From Phanerodontia chrysosporium (taxonomy: Eukaryota; Basidiomycota; Agaricomycetes; Polyporales; Phanerochaetaceae), in NCBI GenBank assembly GCA_001910725.1, contig MJGA01000003.1:1674001-1738000 (forward strand): a stretch of DNA of 64,000 nucleotides, written 5' to 3'. The notes under the pieces were generated by a model. The model saw nothing but the letters and a program-made list of their open reading frames with translations, did not search any database and was not told where the DNA came from. Positions 1 to 12,240 of the stretch are shown here, piece by piece (the stretch's first letter is position 1; each line of letters opens with the position of its first letter). The translations under genes and the position numbers were made by a program.

Positions 1-708
1 TTCCCACCGCTATGGAGAGGATTATCTGGGGGCAAGGCGATTCAACGACCCTACCGGTCTATGAGGGTTCGTTCACCTCGAAAGGTGAGGTCCACACCGT
101 GAAGGCAAGAGTTTCGGCCACCATCTGCTGGTAAGTCCGCTGCCCCTGCACTACTGTCCTTCTCGTAGCTAATCCACCGATCAGGGAGAACTACATGCCA
201 TTGCGTGCGTTCTTACGCCCAACCCCTAGTCACGCTACTCACTTTCACGCAGTTCGCACGTTTTATTATTCGCAAGGCACCCAGATTTATTGCGCCCCAA
301 CGGTCGATCATCGACCTGTATGGCAGCACACGATGCACCACATTGCCCTCGAGGGACGCTGCTTCGTCCTTTCAGCGTGTCAATACGCTGAAGAGAAGGA
401 TTTCCCTGACGATCATGCGGTAGCCGACCCGAGTGCTCGCGCGGCGTCCAATGTTATGATTGCGGGTGGCAGTGTCATCGTCAGCCCTCTCGGAAAGACT
501 TTGGCAGGCCCTCTTCTGGGCAAGGAGGGCGTTCTGACTGCCGACCTGGACTTGGATGATGTGCCACGGGGCAAGTTCGACCTCGATGTTACCGGACATT
601 ATTCCAGGCCCGATGGTGAGTGATTCGATCTTCCGTGCACGAATATCCATTGATCATATATCTATGACCATAGTATTCTCCTTTAAGTTACTGAAGAAGG
701 ACGAATAG
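1..708 (+). CDS. Nitrilase family protein (5' truncated)
   Basis: Carbon-nitrogen hydrolase of the nitrilase branch, which hydrolyses nitriles to acids through a Glu-Lys-Cys triad. The window opens inside the gene, in frame at base 3. Visible exons are 1-129, 185-204, 253-615 and 674-708. Splicing gives the catalytic-Cys motif ICWENYMPLLR, followed by QIYCAPT, the HIALEGRCFVLSACQ block and the C-terminal GHYSRPDVF, all typical nitrilase landmarks. The N-terminal part with the catalytic Glu and Lys lies off the left edge. The stretch between the LPVYE and ATICW segments is a few residues longer than usual, so a small exon-boundary error there is possible. The family is clear; the natural substrate is not known. 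Confidence 0.88.
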
Positions 709-1780
709 AGTATGCACGACGTGGACTAAGCTACAATATGAAACTGTACATGGTTGCTGAAACATATCCTGAGCAAGGACGGACGGCTTTTCTCAGGCAG
801 TAGCCTTGTATATTCAGGCCAAATACGTGGGCGATATCGCAATGTCCCTCACACTGAGGGCATTTCCATGTGTGGCCCTTCTCACTGTTTCTGTACTCGC
901 TCTGCTTCTCATATCTGCTGAGCCCACATTAATGCGGGCGCACTCACTGCGACGGCATCGACCTCCAACCTCGAGGAGGGGCTGCTTGTGAATAGAGCGA
1001 GGTTGTCGATTGAGCGAATGGTTCATAAGGTTGAGGAGGAACCGCCGAACTCCATTGTCGACCAACGACCGGCGGAGACGAGCTCTGCCCTGCATGGTGC
1101 TAATACGCTCCGCTCCTCTGGTCGCACAATATATATACCCAACACGACGCCGCCGTGGTTGAGTGGAACCAGCGGACCATTGTGTGTGGAAACATGTCAG
1201 GCCAGAGTTCGCCGGAGACTTCGCTCTGGGCCGAGAAGAAAGCGGAAGGATACGCCAGGACGGTGATGAGCAGGCGAGCAGCGCGTACACCCCTCGCAGT
1301 GATCGTTCATATTGCCCTTGGAAAAGTGTGTGTTCTACACTGAGCGAGCATCCATCGTCGTCTCGCCTGTAGATGTCATCTGCCAGAGCCATGCGCAGCC
1401 CTCCCGTCGGTCGCTGCCTTAACTAGGGCGTGGCGTCTGAGCCTACGCCAAGCAAGCGCCCATTTGAATTCTTCGCCCAGAATACATGTCAGAATCGTAG
1501 CAAAGGATACTATGTCTGTAGTGGATGTAGCCTGTTGTGCAGTCAGTGTCGCGGCTGGAATATCTTCCGAAATTTCGCGAGTGATTGAGCCGGGGTGCGA
1601 ACAGAATCAGTTGGTTGTTGCCTAGACCAAGATGGGCGTGGTGACAAGCAACGGCAAACAACTCGAACGCCTTCACTCACATTCCTTCAACTTCATCCCA
1701 CCCTCGCTCTTCCTGCCGGCGTGAACGAAGGGCAACCCACTTTATATTCTTCTCGTCGTCCTTCAGCCTCTTGGTTTCTC
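709..1780. other. Intergenic region without supported gene
   Basis: About 1.07 kb between the nitrilase stop and the septin start. Short open frames occur on both strands, including one near 842-990 with a hydrophobic stretch, but none has a recognisable domain, splice-supported extension or family match. It should hold the nitrilase 3' end and the septin promoter. Confidence 0.5.
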
Positions 1781-3494
1781 ATGACAGACTCATACGTTTC
1801 GTCCGCCAACGGCGACTCGCTCACTGCCAACAGCACGGGCAGGGCGAACGGCTCAAGCCCGTCTCTTGCGCAGCCGTCCGAAGCCAGCTCTACACCCATC
1901 ATCCGCAAAAAGCTCAACGGCTACGTTGGCTTTGCCAACCTACCGAATCAGGTTCATAGGAAGAGCGTGAGGAAAGGCTTCCAGTTCACCGCAATGGTTG
2001 TTGGTAAGCGCGTCGTCACGCACTACAGAGGCACCGCTGACCTGGCACACGTTCTTCATAGGCGAGTCCGGTCTTGGCAAATCCACGCTCATTAATACCC
2101 TCTTCAATACTCGGTTGTACCCTCCCAAGGAACCTCTCCCGCCAAGCGCAGAGCGTCCTCAAACGGTTGCGATCGAAAGCATTAGTGCCGGTGAGTACCT
2201 GCTGCACGTGAGAGATGACATGACGAGGTTGAAATATCTCGACAGACATCGAAGAGAATGGCGTCCGTCTGCGTCTCACTGTTGTCGATACGCCTGGCTT
2301 CGGTGACTTCGTCAATAATGAGGACAGGTATGCCTGTCACGTGTTGTAATGCGGCATCTCCGCTGATTGTCATACCACTTCCTAGCTGGAAGCCCATCGT
2401 CGAGAACATCGAATCCCGCTTCGACTCTTACTTGGAGCAGGAGAATCGTGTGAACCGACAGAAGATCGTCGACAACCGCGTGCACGCATGTCTCTACTTT
2501 ATTCAACCCACAGGGCACTCGTAAGTTAACTTCGTGCGTAGTCTAGCCTCTACTCACACAGCGAATAGATTGAAACCCATTGACGTGGAGTTCATGCGGC
2601 AACTCCACACACGAGTCAACCTTATCCCAATCATTGCTAAGGCGGATACCTTGACGGACGACGAGGTTGCCGATTTCAAAGCCCGCGTAAGTTCCCAAGG
2701 ATGTCTGCCTTGTGAATGCTAACCCACTCTTCAAAGATCTTGGCAGACATTGCGCACCACAATATCCATATATTCCAAGCGCCGACGTACGAGAACGAGG
2801 ACGAGGAGGCCCTAGCCGAGGCGGAGGAGATTGCGAGCAAGATCCCGTTCGCTGTCGTGGGCTCCGATCGTCTGGTCAAGACGCCAGATGGTCGCGAAGT
2901 ACGCGGTCGCGCCTACCCGTGGGGAGTCGTTGAAGTGGACAATGAAGATCACTGCGACTTCGTGAAGCTCAGGCAGATGCTCGTCCGGACATACATGGAA
3001 GAACTTCGCGAATACACTAACGATGTCCTCTACGAGAACTGGCGAACTGAGAAGCTCCTCAGCATGGGTGTTGTGCAGGACCAGACCGTTTTCAAGGAAA
3101 TCAAGTATGTATTATCTGCAGTATATACTGTGGCGTCATCTAAACGTTGCTTGTTCAGCCCTGCAAGCCGGATGCAGGAAGAGCGGGTCATGCACGAAGC
3201 TAAGCTTGCTAAGATGGAGGCCGAGATGAAGATGGTGTTCCAACAGAAAGTGCAAGAGAAGGAGGCGAAGTTGAAGCAGTCCGAGGAGGAGCTCTATGCG
3301 AGACACCGCGAGATGAAGGAGGCACTGGAAAAGCAGCGCATGGACCTCGAGGACAAGAAGAGGCGCATCGAGAGCGGTCGTCCGCTAACTCCTGACAAGA
3401 CCAACGTGAGTCGTAGCGTCTATTTCGCGAGGATTGCGTTCCAAGCTCATTAACTTCGCAGACGAAGGTGAAGAGGGGTTTCCTCCGCACTTGA
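1781..3494 (+). CDS. CDC3: Septin, Cdc3 type
   Basis: GTP-binding septin that assembles with other septins into filaments and rings at the bud neck, septum or hyphal cortex. Eight exons: 1781-2003, 2062-2190, 2246-2327, 2386-2520, 2569-2686, 2737-3104, 3159-3405, 3462-3494; together 444 codons. Motifs in order: the septin lead-in [18 protein letters not shown]1 P-loop GESGLGKS, G3 DTPGFGD, G4 AKAD, the septin-unique region ending in [10 protein letters not shown], then a charged coiled coil rich in Lys/Glu/Gln over the last 90 residues. The GYVGFANLP lead-in and the roughly 70-residue Ser/Thr-rich N-terminal extension resemble Cdc3 more than Cdc10, Cdc11 or Cdc12, so the subgroup is likely but inferred. 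The start was chosen as the first ATG in frame with the N-terminal extension. Confidence 0.93.
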
Positions 3495-3893
3495 TCTTGC
3501 CTTTCTCTGCTGCCTTCTTCTGGGTTTCGTTGTCGATTCTTTACGACCGTGTAGTATCTTGGCCCGGCCTCGGTACTTCCTTCTTTCTTGCTATCGTACA
3601 CATCCGCGCGACGCCGTCTCAGCATCCTCTGTTTTAATTTTGCGCTTGTAGTGCATTTCGAACACTTGATCACGTTCCTTACCATGGATACCGGATTTTC
3701 TCTTTATTAGCTGTAGCTCGTGCTGAGCTTCTGGCGATGTTGGCTCGCCTTGACTGTACATACCCTATGATACCAGGTCAACATCCACAAACAGAGGTGA
3801 TCCCGGCGATGGCGGCGCTTGCTCGATGATATTACATTTCTCTTCTGCGCTCATCCTCACATTCGTTCACTTCGTCTGCGATCCCTCGAAATC
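3495..3893. other. Septin 3' region and MTR10 promoter
   Basis: About 400 bp between two genes on the same strand. I see no open frame with coding character. It should carry the septin 3' UTR and the promoter and leader of the karyopherin gene. Confidence 0.4.
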
Positions 3894-6800
3894 ATGGCCG
3901 CGAGCATGCAGGCAGTTTTGTCAGCCCTCAATGTCTTCAGCAGCGCCCCCGACAAGACAGCACTCGATACTGCGAACGCGTGGCTACAGGATTTCCAGCA
4001 CTCCGTAAATACTCTCGCGTATGGTCCAACGTACCACCTCCTCTGACTTCGATTACTCGCCCTCTTCCTAGTCCGAGGCATGGTCGATCTGCAATGTGCT
4101 CCTCCAGTCGCCAGATGCCCCGCCGCCGGCAAAGCTGTTCGCTGCCCAGACGTTTCGTATGAAAGTATGGAAATCAGACGCAGCGCACTCAGAGGCCCAT
4201 GCTCACCCTGTTACATCAGGTTACATACGATCTCCACCAGGTCGATAACGCGAATCTGCCTGCATTGAGGGACACGCTGGTGGCCGCACTCGAGCAGTAT
4301 CATGCCGGACCTCGGACGCTCATTGTGCAGCTCTGCCTCGCCTTGTCAGGACTGGCCTTGCAGTTCCCTGCCTGGAAGAACCCAGTACAAGATATGATAG
4401 ATACATTTGGCAGAGCCCCAGCAACTGTCCCCACTTTGCTACAATTCTTGACGGTGCTTCCTGAAGAGCTAACGAGTAATACGAGGATACCGGTCACGGT
4501 GCGCGTCCGTAGCCTGCGCAGGAAGTCTTAAGCTAATCATCGTTCAGGACGACGAGTATCGCGCAAGGGCCGAAGCAATCCTCACTGCAAATGCGGACAC
4601 GGTGGTTGAGCTGCTGTCGATGTACATACAGGCGCAAGGTAAGTATCTAGATTGGCCTTCGTTCGGGTCTAATAATGCATCATCCTATAGGCGTGACTTT
4701 CGCAGTCCAAACCCAAGTATTTAACTGTCTCAGCAGTTGGCTTACCAGTGGCGAAATACCAGCAGAAGCGGTCGCACGAACACCGTTACTGCAGTTTGCT
4801 TTCCAAGCTCTGGCTTCAGACGACTTGTTCGACGCAGCCGTGTCCGTTATCTGCGATTTGATCCATGAAACGCAAGAAGTCGAAGAAAACATGGCGGTTA
4901 TTCAACAAATCGTACCAATGGTCATCGCTCTAAAGCCAAAGCTAACCGAGTACGCGGACGACCCGGAGAAAGTCAGAGGTCTGGCCAAAATTTTTACAGA
5001 GGCTGGTGAAGTATACCGCAGCCTTCTACTCCATCACACGGAATCATTCTATCCTATCGTCGAGGCCATCCGAGAATGCGCTGCGTATCCTGATCTCGAC
5101 ATCGTACCTATCACGTTCCCCTTTTGGATGCGTCTGGCGCAAAGTATTGGCAAGAGATCGTCTGTTTCTCCCCTGCTGCTCGAGGAGTACAAGAAGCTTG
5201 CGGGTATCGTCATCAATCATCTACACTTCCCCCCGGATTCCAAAGCCTTGACCGGACAAGAAGCAGAGGACTTCCGGTCCTTCCGCCACGTGATGGGCGA
5301 TACCCTCAAGGACTGCTGCTACGTTCTTGGTACAGATGTCTGTCTCAACGCTGCGTATGAGATGATCACCTCGGCCATGGCAAGCGGAAATGTCTCTTGG
5401 CAACAGGTAGAAGCTCCTCTGTTCTCTATGCGGTCTATGGGCGCAGAAGTCAATCCAAATGACGACGTTGTTGTGCCCAAGATCATGGACCTGATTCCGA
5501 CACTACCCTCCCATCCTCGCATACGTTACGCTGCTTTGCTTATTGTCTCCCGGTACACGGAGTGGATCAACAAGCATCCAACATATATCCCCTACATGCT
5601 CCAATTTATCTCGGCTGGCTTTGAGGATAGCGATCTCAATGTGGTTGCGGCTGCAGGCCAGGCTCTACGGTACCTTTGCAAAGACTGTAAACAGGTCAGG
5701 CTCGTCCAACGTTTCTCCGTAATACGGCGTACTTACGGCGTCGCCTCAGCATCTTGTCGAATATCTTCCACAATTGCACAGTTTCCTCAAGGCAATGGGT
5801 ACGAAAGTCGCTCAGGAGGACAAGGCCACAATGTACCAAGCCATTGCTTTCGTCATCTCTGCCATGCCTATGGAGCAAGCGGCGCAAACCCTTCGAGAGT
5901 TCTCTCTTGATATCCTCGCTCTTGTTCATGCCGCAGCGAGCAAGCAAACGGTAGCTACTAGTCAGGAAATGAAGGCGGCCATAGGTATGCCATGTCATCC
6001 AGGTTTCGAGTTCGGCTTACTTGACTGTCGTCTTCTAGATGGGCTAGAAAACCTCGAGGTAATGCTGAGCGTCGTTGAAACGTTTGGGGATGACCTGCCT
6101 GCTACGTGTCGAAACACATGTCAAGAAGCATGGCTATTCTTCGACCCGTTCATCGCGAAGTACGGCTCTGATTACAACGCCTGCGAGCGCGTCACTCGCC
6201 TTCTCCGGTATGCTCTGAACTTCTTCGGGTCAGCAGCTTTGCCGGTCATCCCTGCCGTACTCGCAAGATTGTCCGCGGCTTTCGAGGAGACTTCTTATGC
6301 CAGCTACCTCTGGATCGTTGGCAAGACAATTTCGCGTTTCGGCAACGAAGACGACCCGTCTCTTAGAAGCTCCTTCAAGCAGGCATTTGAACAGACTTCG
6401 GACAAGCTCGTCAAGGTTCTGCAGAACACACCACCGAGTCAAATTCCAGATGGTACGTCGCACTAGTCCACAAAATACTCAAGCCTGACGTATTCTTCCG
6501 CAGTGATGGAAGATTATCTCCGCATGGTCATTTCCTTGGTTGACTACGCCCCTGACGTCTTCTTCCCATCACCCGCATTCCCCATTGCCTTCCGCGCAGC
6601 AATGGCAGGCTTAACCCTCATTCAGTCTGATATTGTGTTTGCAGCATTGGACGTTCTTAGGACCGTCATCGCCCATGACTGCCTCGATCCTGCACCGATG
6701 CCACCGCCCAAGTTCCCCGCCTTCGCCGCTGCCATCAAGCCTGTGGTGGAGAAGGAAGGCTTGGAGCTGACTGGCTGCTTGCTTTCCGGCCTCACAGGTG

Positions 6801-7158
6801 ACTTCCCTGAAGATGCAGTCTCATCCGTTATCACCATCTTCCGCGTCCTGGCAGCACTCTGGTCCACGCAGCTCCTGTCCTGGCTGCCAGTGGTGCTACG
6901 CCAGCTTCCGTCTACTTCCGTGCCTGACCAGGCAAAAACAGCTTTCCTTACGGATGTAACGCAGTGCGTGTCTCTGAGATACCAGTACCATGTATTGAAT
7001 GCTGACTTGTCCTCAGGTCTATCAACGCCAAAGACTACGACAAGGTTAAATACGCAATCATCTCGTTGAACCGTGTTTCTCGTAAGACACGTGAAAGAAG
7101 GCGGATATGGGCACTCTTGGCCGTTAGCAGACATCGGCGAACGTGGAGGATGGAGTAG
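3894..7158 (+). CDS. MTR10: Karyopherin Mtr10 / transportin-3 (importin-beta family)
   Basis: Nuclear import receptor of the importin-beta superfamily. Mtr10/TNPO3 members carry SR-type RNA-binding proteins into the nucleus and also affect tRNA traffic. Nine exons: 3894-4004, 4072-4164, 4220-4498, 4548-4638, 4691-5694, 5750-5984, 6039-6452, 6504-6963, 7017-7158; 942 residues, the usual length for the family. The N-terminal importin block is seen (NAWLQDFQHS, then EAWSICNVLL, then LFAAQTFRMKVTYDL), followed by helical HEAT-like repeats throughout, such as RYAALLIVSRYTEW, and a basic tail. Assignment to the Mtr10/TNPO3 subgroup rather than importin-13 rests on overall similarity recalled from the family and is inference. 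The next gene follows on the same strand 170 bp downstream. Confidence 0.88.
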
Positions 7159-7327
7159 TACTGTAGCTTTACAAGACCGTTTTGTAGTGTATCGTTGGTG
7201 CATTGATTAATTTCTCGTTATGTTTGCCGGAGCCTGCCGGAGCGCGCCTCTGGGCGTAACCTCGCCGCTGGAGGCAATCAGCGACGATATCCGCTCTCTC
7301 TCTAAGCCCTCCATCTACTCTATAGCC

Positions 7328-8702
7328 ATGTTCCGCCGTGCAGGACAATCGCTCGCGTCCGCTGGTGAGGTTGCACCGTCGCGTCTAGACCTCGTGTAAA
7401 CATTTATCGGGCTCGCGCTTTTAGGCCGACGGACATTCTCGCAATCTGCGGCCCGACAGAATTACGAGTCCACCATCCAGAACCTCCTCATCCACAAGGA
7501 CACGCGAGTCCTTTGCCAGGGCTTGACGGGAAAGACTGTTGGTATACACTCAACGACTGCAGAACCCCGAGCTAAAACACCAGATAGGGTACTTTCCACG
7601 TAAGGGAGGCTCTCGAGTATGGCACCAACATGGTTGGAGGTGTCTCTCCCAGCAAAGCAGGCCAGACCCACCTCGGACTCCCCGTTTTTGGCTCGGTTAA
7701 AGAGGTGCGCGTGCCTGCTATACGCTGCGATTTCATTCGACCTGACGCTGCCGGGCAGGCTGTGCGCGAAGTGAAGCCTGACGCAACTGTGCTCTACGTG
7801 CCTCCACCGACGGCTGCCGATGCCATTATAGAGGCCATTGAGAATGAGATTGGACTCATCGTGTGTATTACCGAGGGTATTCCCCAGCAGGATGAGATCA
7901 GGGTACGTGCTCTTGCATATCATACCCCGCAACGCACTAAAGCGCCGCGCGTAGGTCATGAACGCGTTAAAGAGCCAGTCTAAGTCTCGTCTCGTGGGCC
8001 CCAACTGCCCCGGTGTTATCAATCCTCTTGGCTGCAAAATGGGTATCCAACCCGGACACATCCACAAGCCAGGAAAAATCGGCATTGTTTCCCGTTCAGG
8101 TACCTTGACATACGAGGCCGTTGCGCAGACCACCGACGTTGGCTTGGGCCAGTCGCTCTGTATCGGTATTGGCGGTGATCCTTTCCCGGGCACTAAGCAT
8201 GTCGACGTGGTCAAGTTGTTCCTTGAGGATCCAAACACTGAAGGCAAGTCACTAATGGACGGCGACGTTCTTCTCGGTGCTGAATCTGTGAATAGGTATT
8301 GTCCTCATTGGCGAGATTGGTGGGTCCATGGAGGAGGAGGCCGCCGAGTACCTTGAGAAGTACAACAAGACCCGACCGAATCCCAAGCCGGTCGTCGGAT
8401 TCATTGCTGGCCGTACTGCTCCGCCGGGTCGTCGCATGGGACATGCTGGAGCTATTATCTCTGGTGGCAAAGGTCGGGATCATGTAATCTTCGTATGTGT
8501 GGCCAGCCTTACAATGGCTCTTGACCTTCAGGCGCCGCATCGGACAAAGTTGCCGCGCTCGAGAAAGCCGGTGTTGTTGTCACAGATAGCCCAGCGAAGA
8601 TCGGCTCCGCGATGCTCAAGGTAAGCATTGTTACGCAGAACGACGACATATACAGCCATTCTGACCCTGTTCCAGGCGATGAAGGCTGCTGGGCTCGCGT
8701 AG
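7328..8702 (+). CDS. LSC1: Succinyl-CoA ligase alpha subunit, mitochondrial
   Basis: Alpha subunit of succinyl-CoA synthetase, the substrate-level phosphorylation step of the TCA cycle. Eight exons: 7328-7364, 7425-7537, 7588-7704, 7759-7902, 7955-8243, 8296-8472, 8532-8620, 8676-8702; 330 residues. An Arg/Ser-rich presequence ([10 protein letters not shown]...) fits mitochondrial targeting. Seen motifs: CoA-binding [40 protein letters not shown], and the phospho-His segment [10 protein letters not shown]. Two introns are unusual. Exon 2 must end before GTTGGT to keep the conserved GKTGTFH, and exon 5 ends at a GC donor (gaag|gcaagt at 8244) that restores [16 protein letters not shown]. Both choices are forced by the conserved protein sequence. 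Confidence 0.95.
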
Positions 8703-8973
8703 ATGGATTGCATGTTTGCTCTCTCGCTGTTCGATCATAGACATGTATGCAAGGATATCCATATCGCACCTATTTAATACATTCTCAGCGTGTGTACCAT
8801 GCCTAGCGTTGCAAGTAGGCAAATCAACTGGCCGTCAAGTAGGCAGTGGTAGCTAATCGCTCGCAAGCGCTGCTGCCATGCATCGGTCGCGTAAAGTCAC
8901 GTGCTCCAGAATTTGTGGGCGGTCGCCGCTTGTCCGGCGTGAGCGTGACTGTTCATCGTCTCGACTCTCGCCC

Positions 8974-9989
8974 ATGTCGCAGATATTTGCTAGAGGGCGT
9001 ATCTTTGCACATGGCGTAACACCAAGACCCGCCACCATAGTCGCAAATGGTTTGTAGACTTTCCTATCAACGTCACTCGTCTCTGATAAACTTGTAGGGT
9101 TGAGGCGAGAGGTCTTCCGAGGCCGAACATTGCAGTTCCGGTCCTATGCAGCACATCGTCAAGAGCCTGTTCAAACGCAGCATCCGCGTACTTCAATTGA
9201 CGCTGCCATAGCCGAGCTTCCTGATACCTCAAAATTAACGCAACACTTGAACCGCGTCTTTGCGCCGTTGCAATTTCCTCCGGAGTTGGCTGCTCGGATA
9301 TTGACTCACCAAAGTCACAGGCATGGAGTGCTCACTAACAATGCGAGACTGAGTTTTATTGGTGCGTGGCATTGTCTCTGTCACGACATACTGCTTCGTA
9401 ACCCCAACTTGCCCGTGCAGGTCGTCGTGTGTTGAAGTCATACCTCCTGCTCTTCGTTCATTCGTCATCTGCAGTCAAGCCGCACCATGACTACGACCAC
9501 ATCGTTGAACGTGCATTGAACACCTATGTTCTCGGAGAGTTCGTCGGACCGCGATGGGAACTTGGCAAGGTCATGAAATGGACACCAGCGACGCGAGACG
9601 AGGCGCTTGCACAAGACCCGATGGGTGCTTTGCAACTGAGCAAGGAGGCGTCCCGAAGCATTGGCTTATACAAGGTTCAGGGCACAGCCGTAGAAGCAGT
9701 AGTAGGAGGGGTGTTCCACCAATTCGTAAGTTGCCACGCTCACTCGGATCTCCCAATCCTCGCTTTCCTCCTCTACCACGCTTGGGCGAGAACTGATAAA
9801 GATAACGTTCAGGGAGGACACGTTGCGCACAGGCTCTTCCACACAAGACTCTTACCCCACATATTGCTGCCAGGAACTCCAGAAGGCTTGCCCGACCATT
9901 TTCATCCCGATGCTTTGAAGATTTGCGAGAAGATGGGCGGCCCACAGGCTGACCTTCTGGGTCCTTCAAATCTGTCCCAGCCGTCGTAG
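8974..9989 (+). CDS. MRPL3: Mitochondrial large-subunit ribosomal protein mL44 (Mrpl3), RNase III-like
   Basis: Component of the mitochondrial large ribosomal subunit carrying a degenerate RNase III fold. Four exons: 8974-9049, 9098-9361, 9421-9725, 9813-9989; 273 residues. A basic, Ser-poor N-terminus fits mitochondrial import. The RNase III-like part runs from about residue 70 to 230, with LTHQSHRHG and NARLSFIGRRVL. In active RNase III the second segment reads ERLEFLGD with catalytic acidic residues; here these are absent, so it should be a structural pseudo-enzyme as in yeast Mrpl3. The end GGHVAHRLFHTRLLPHIL matches the fungal mL44 C-terminus. Shares the plus strand with LSC1 upstream, another mitochondrial gene. 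Confidence 0.87.
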
Positions 9990-10121
9990 CCTATCCCTAG
10001 ACAGTTGCTTTGCTTCGTTATATATTACATGACCTCCATCACGTCGTATACACATTGCGGTGCCGTGTTATGTTTGACCGCCGGTGTGTCGCAGCACACT
10101 CCAGCTCTGTCTATAACCACC

Positions 10122-11007
10122 ATGTCATCTCCTTACACGCCCTCCTCTGAATTCCACGGCGCTGCTGCGTACCTTTCAAGTGCACCCTCTCTTTCCAAGG
10201 TCTCAAACAGCATCAAGCTAGAGGTCTTGAGTCTCGCTCTTACCTTATAGGCTCAGATCCTGATGTGCCTGCGCCACACCAGCTCTATGGCCTCTTCAAG
10301 TACCTAACAGTATCACCTACGCCTAACACATCTCGCCCAGGCCTGTTAGACTTCACTGGAAGAGCAAAATGGGACGCTTGGAGCAATATAGGCCAGCAAT
10401 TTGCCAATCGTGCCTCGGATGCTGAGGCGCGGTACTTGCAGATCGCTGCAGAACTCGGTTGGACACCGGGGGAATCCCAACCTGTCCAGAGCAAAGAAAC
10501 GCAAGAGAGCACAGCTACAGACGAAGACGGCGACATTTGGGACAAGGATACCGGTACGAAGTCAAGTGGAGGTTCGAATGGTCTTGGGAACTCGGTGAGC
10601 ACAATGTCGCAAGCCGACGCGGAGGAGCGACAACAGGGAACATTGCATGCCCTTGCGGTTTCTGGGGATGTACAAGGGTTGGAGTCCTTCCTACATGCAC
10701 ATCCAGAGACGCGGTTAGACGAAAGAGACACATATGTGAGAAGTCTTCGACATTAGAGGCTACGGTATCCTGACGACATGCAGGGATACACTGCTTTGCA
10801 TTTGGCGAGTGACAGGGGTCACTTAGCCGTAGTAAGGCTTCTTCTTGAACGAGGGGCAGATCCTAGCCTTAAGGTACAAGGTGCTTGGCTCTCCTGCGTA
10901 AAACTAGTCTCACATGAACGTAGGACGCGGATGAGTTGACCGCATTAGAGCTTGCTCGAATAGCGGAGCATGACGATATCGTAGAACAGCTTGGGTCTTC
11001 GCGTTGA
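10122..11007 (+). CDS. Acyl-CoA-binding domain protein with ankyrin repeats (ACBD6-like)
   Basis: Binds long-chain acyl-CoA esters; ACBD6-type proteins pair an acyl-CoA-binding domain with ankyrin repeats and support lipid modification. Four exons: 10122-10223, 10283-10735, 10784-10873, 10924-11007; 242 residues. The ACBP domain spans about residues 8-95: LSKVSNSIKLELYGLFKYLT, then RPGLLDFTGRAKWDAW, then a run ending RYLQIAAELGW. An acidic Ser/Thr-rich linker follows. Two ankyrin units end the protein: GYTALHLASDRGHLAVVRLL and DELTALELARIAEHDDIVEQL. The first intron could be mistaken for coding sequence, but only joining 10223 to 10283 gives the conserved KLELYGLFKY. Confidence 0.9.
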
Positions 11008-11252
11008 GAATTAAGAAGGACAGACAGTTCATTGTGCTGGATTAAATAAGATCTGCATGTCTCATATGTGCTCACGACTCGCAGACTTCGCGCTGAAATG
11101 CAACGTGGAAATAGACCGAGTAACGCGTAGATTACCCCAACCAACGTATACTTTCTACGCTTGCTCCATCCAAACAGGATTCTCTGGAAGTCGGAAACAT
11201 CAGGTTGGTCGAGAAAGCCAACATTGAAGTGTCTAGGGATATGGCGTGCGGA

Positions 11253-11628
11253 TTAGGCCGCCTCGCGGGGCTTCTGAGCATTCGTCCCCAAGCCCATCTC
11301 CTTGTGATATCTTGAGTTCGGGTTGAGAATACCACCCTACACAAGAGCTGAGTCTTGAGGGTGGACATGGTGAAAAGTAGGCACGCACCAGCGTCAACAG
11401 TCTCACGACACTCGGCGATGGCAGGGCACCTTGCCTGAGCCAGAACCTGATGCGTTCAGAGCTCCACTTGACGGTCTTGTGTTCCTCGCCTGGCTTCAGT
11501 TGAGGGTCGTATATCGCCAGAGTTTCAAGCGGACGGGCATCCCGTCTCGCGTGTGAGTCCACGGCGACCATGTGGAAAATGCGGTTGTGGCGGGGACCGT
11601 GAAGTGCGAAGCGTATGCGAACCGCCAT
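11253..11628 (-). CDS. MRPS16: Mitochondrial small-subunit ribosomal protein bS16m
   Basis: Mitochondrial homologue of bacterial ribosomal protein S16. Two exons, 11389-11628 and 11253-11336, give 107 residues, the expected size. It starts MAVRIRFALHGPRHNRIFHM, matching the S16 N-terminus (VRIRL...G...RPFYRIV), continues with RPLETLAIYDP and SERIRFWLRQGALPS, and after the intron has LGGILNPNSRYHKEMG. No long presequence is needed, as in other S16m proteins. It is convergent with the ACBP gene and divergent from LSM5, with only 150 bp between the two start codons. Confidence 0.93.
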
Positions 11629-11778
11629 CGTTAGGTGGCTTTTCTGGTTAGTGCCGAGCTACAAGTGGATGTGGATGGTGGTCTGCGGCAAGCCAGAGCT
11701 CGCGCTTGCACACAACTAAACACCAAACGCGGGGGCCGTGACAGCTTGGGCGCTCGTCCAGACTCGTTCTTCAAAACG
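11629..11778. promoter_or_regulatory. Shared bidirectional promoter MRPS16 / LSM5
   Basis: The 150 bp between two divergent start codons must hold both promoters and leaders. No TATA box is evident. Inference from position only. Confidence 0.4.
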
Positions 11779-12240
11779 ATGGCGTCCCAGATCCTGCCTC
11801 TAGGTGCGTGTGCCCTCCGTAGTTCCAAGGATGCATCGCTGACTCCGACCAAGAACTCATCGACAGATGTATTGGCTCGCGCATCTGGGTCATCATGAAG
11901 GGCGACCGCGAGTTCACTGGGACCTTGCTGGGCTTCGACGACTTTGTCAGTAAGTGGCGTTCAGTTCTTGCCGCGGTGCACCTCTCAGCGCGCAAGTAGA
12001 CATGGTTTTGGAAGATGTTACGGAATAGTATGTGTGCCACATCTTTGGGTCTATGGAGTGACTCAAGCTTAGTCCTTCAGTGAGACCACTCCGCAAGGCC
12101 GGAAGAAGACTCAGTTGAATCAGACTCTACTCAACGGCAACAACATTTGCATGGTATGTGCAACGGCTTGCAATTTCTTCATCGACGTGTGCTCATAAGC
12201 TACACAGTTGATACCAGGCAGTACTGGCCCCGACAGCTAG
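11779..12240 (+). CDS. LSM5: U6 snRNA-associated Sm-like protein LSm5
   Basis: Subunit of the LSm2-8 ring (binds the U6 snRNA 3' end, splicing) and the LSm1-7 ring (cytoplasmic mRNA decay). Five small exons: 11779-11803, 11854-11949, 12000-12027, 12081-12153, 12208-12240; 84 residues. The splice product starts [20 protein letters not shown], then Sm1 motif [20 protein letters not shown] and Sm2 [13 protein letters not shown], all typical of LSm5. Each junction restores the family sequence. Convergent with importin alpha. Confidence 0.95.

Noticed and set aside
806..991. 61-residue frame with a hydrophobic stretch, like a small secreted protein
   Set aside because: The hydrophobic part is short, an Arg-rich end follows, there is no splice-supported extension, and no family is recognised; probably chance.
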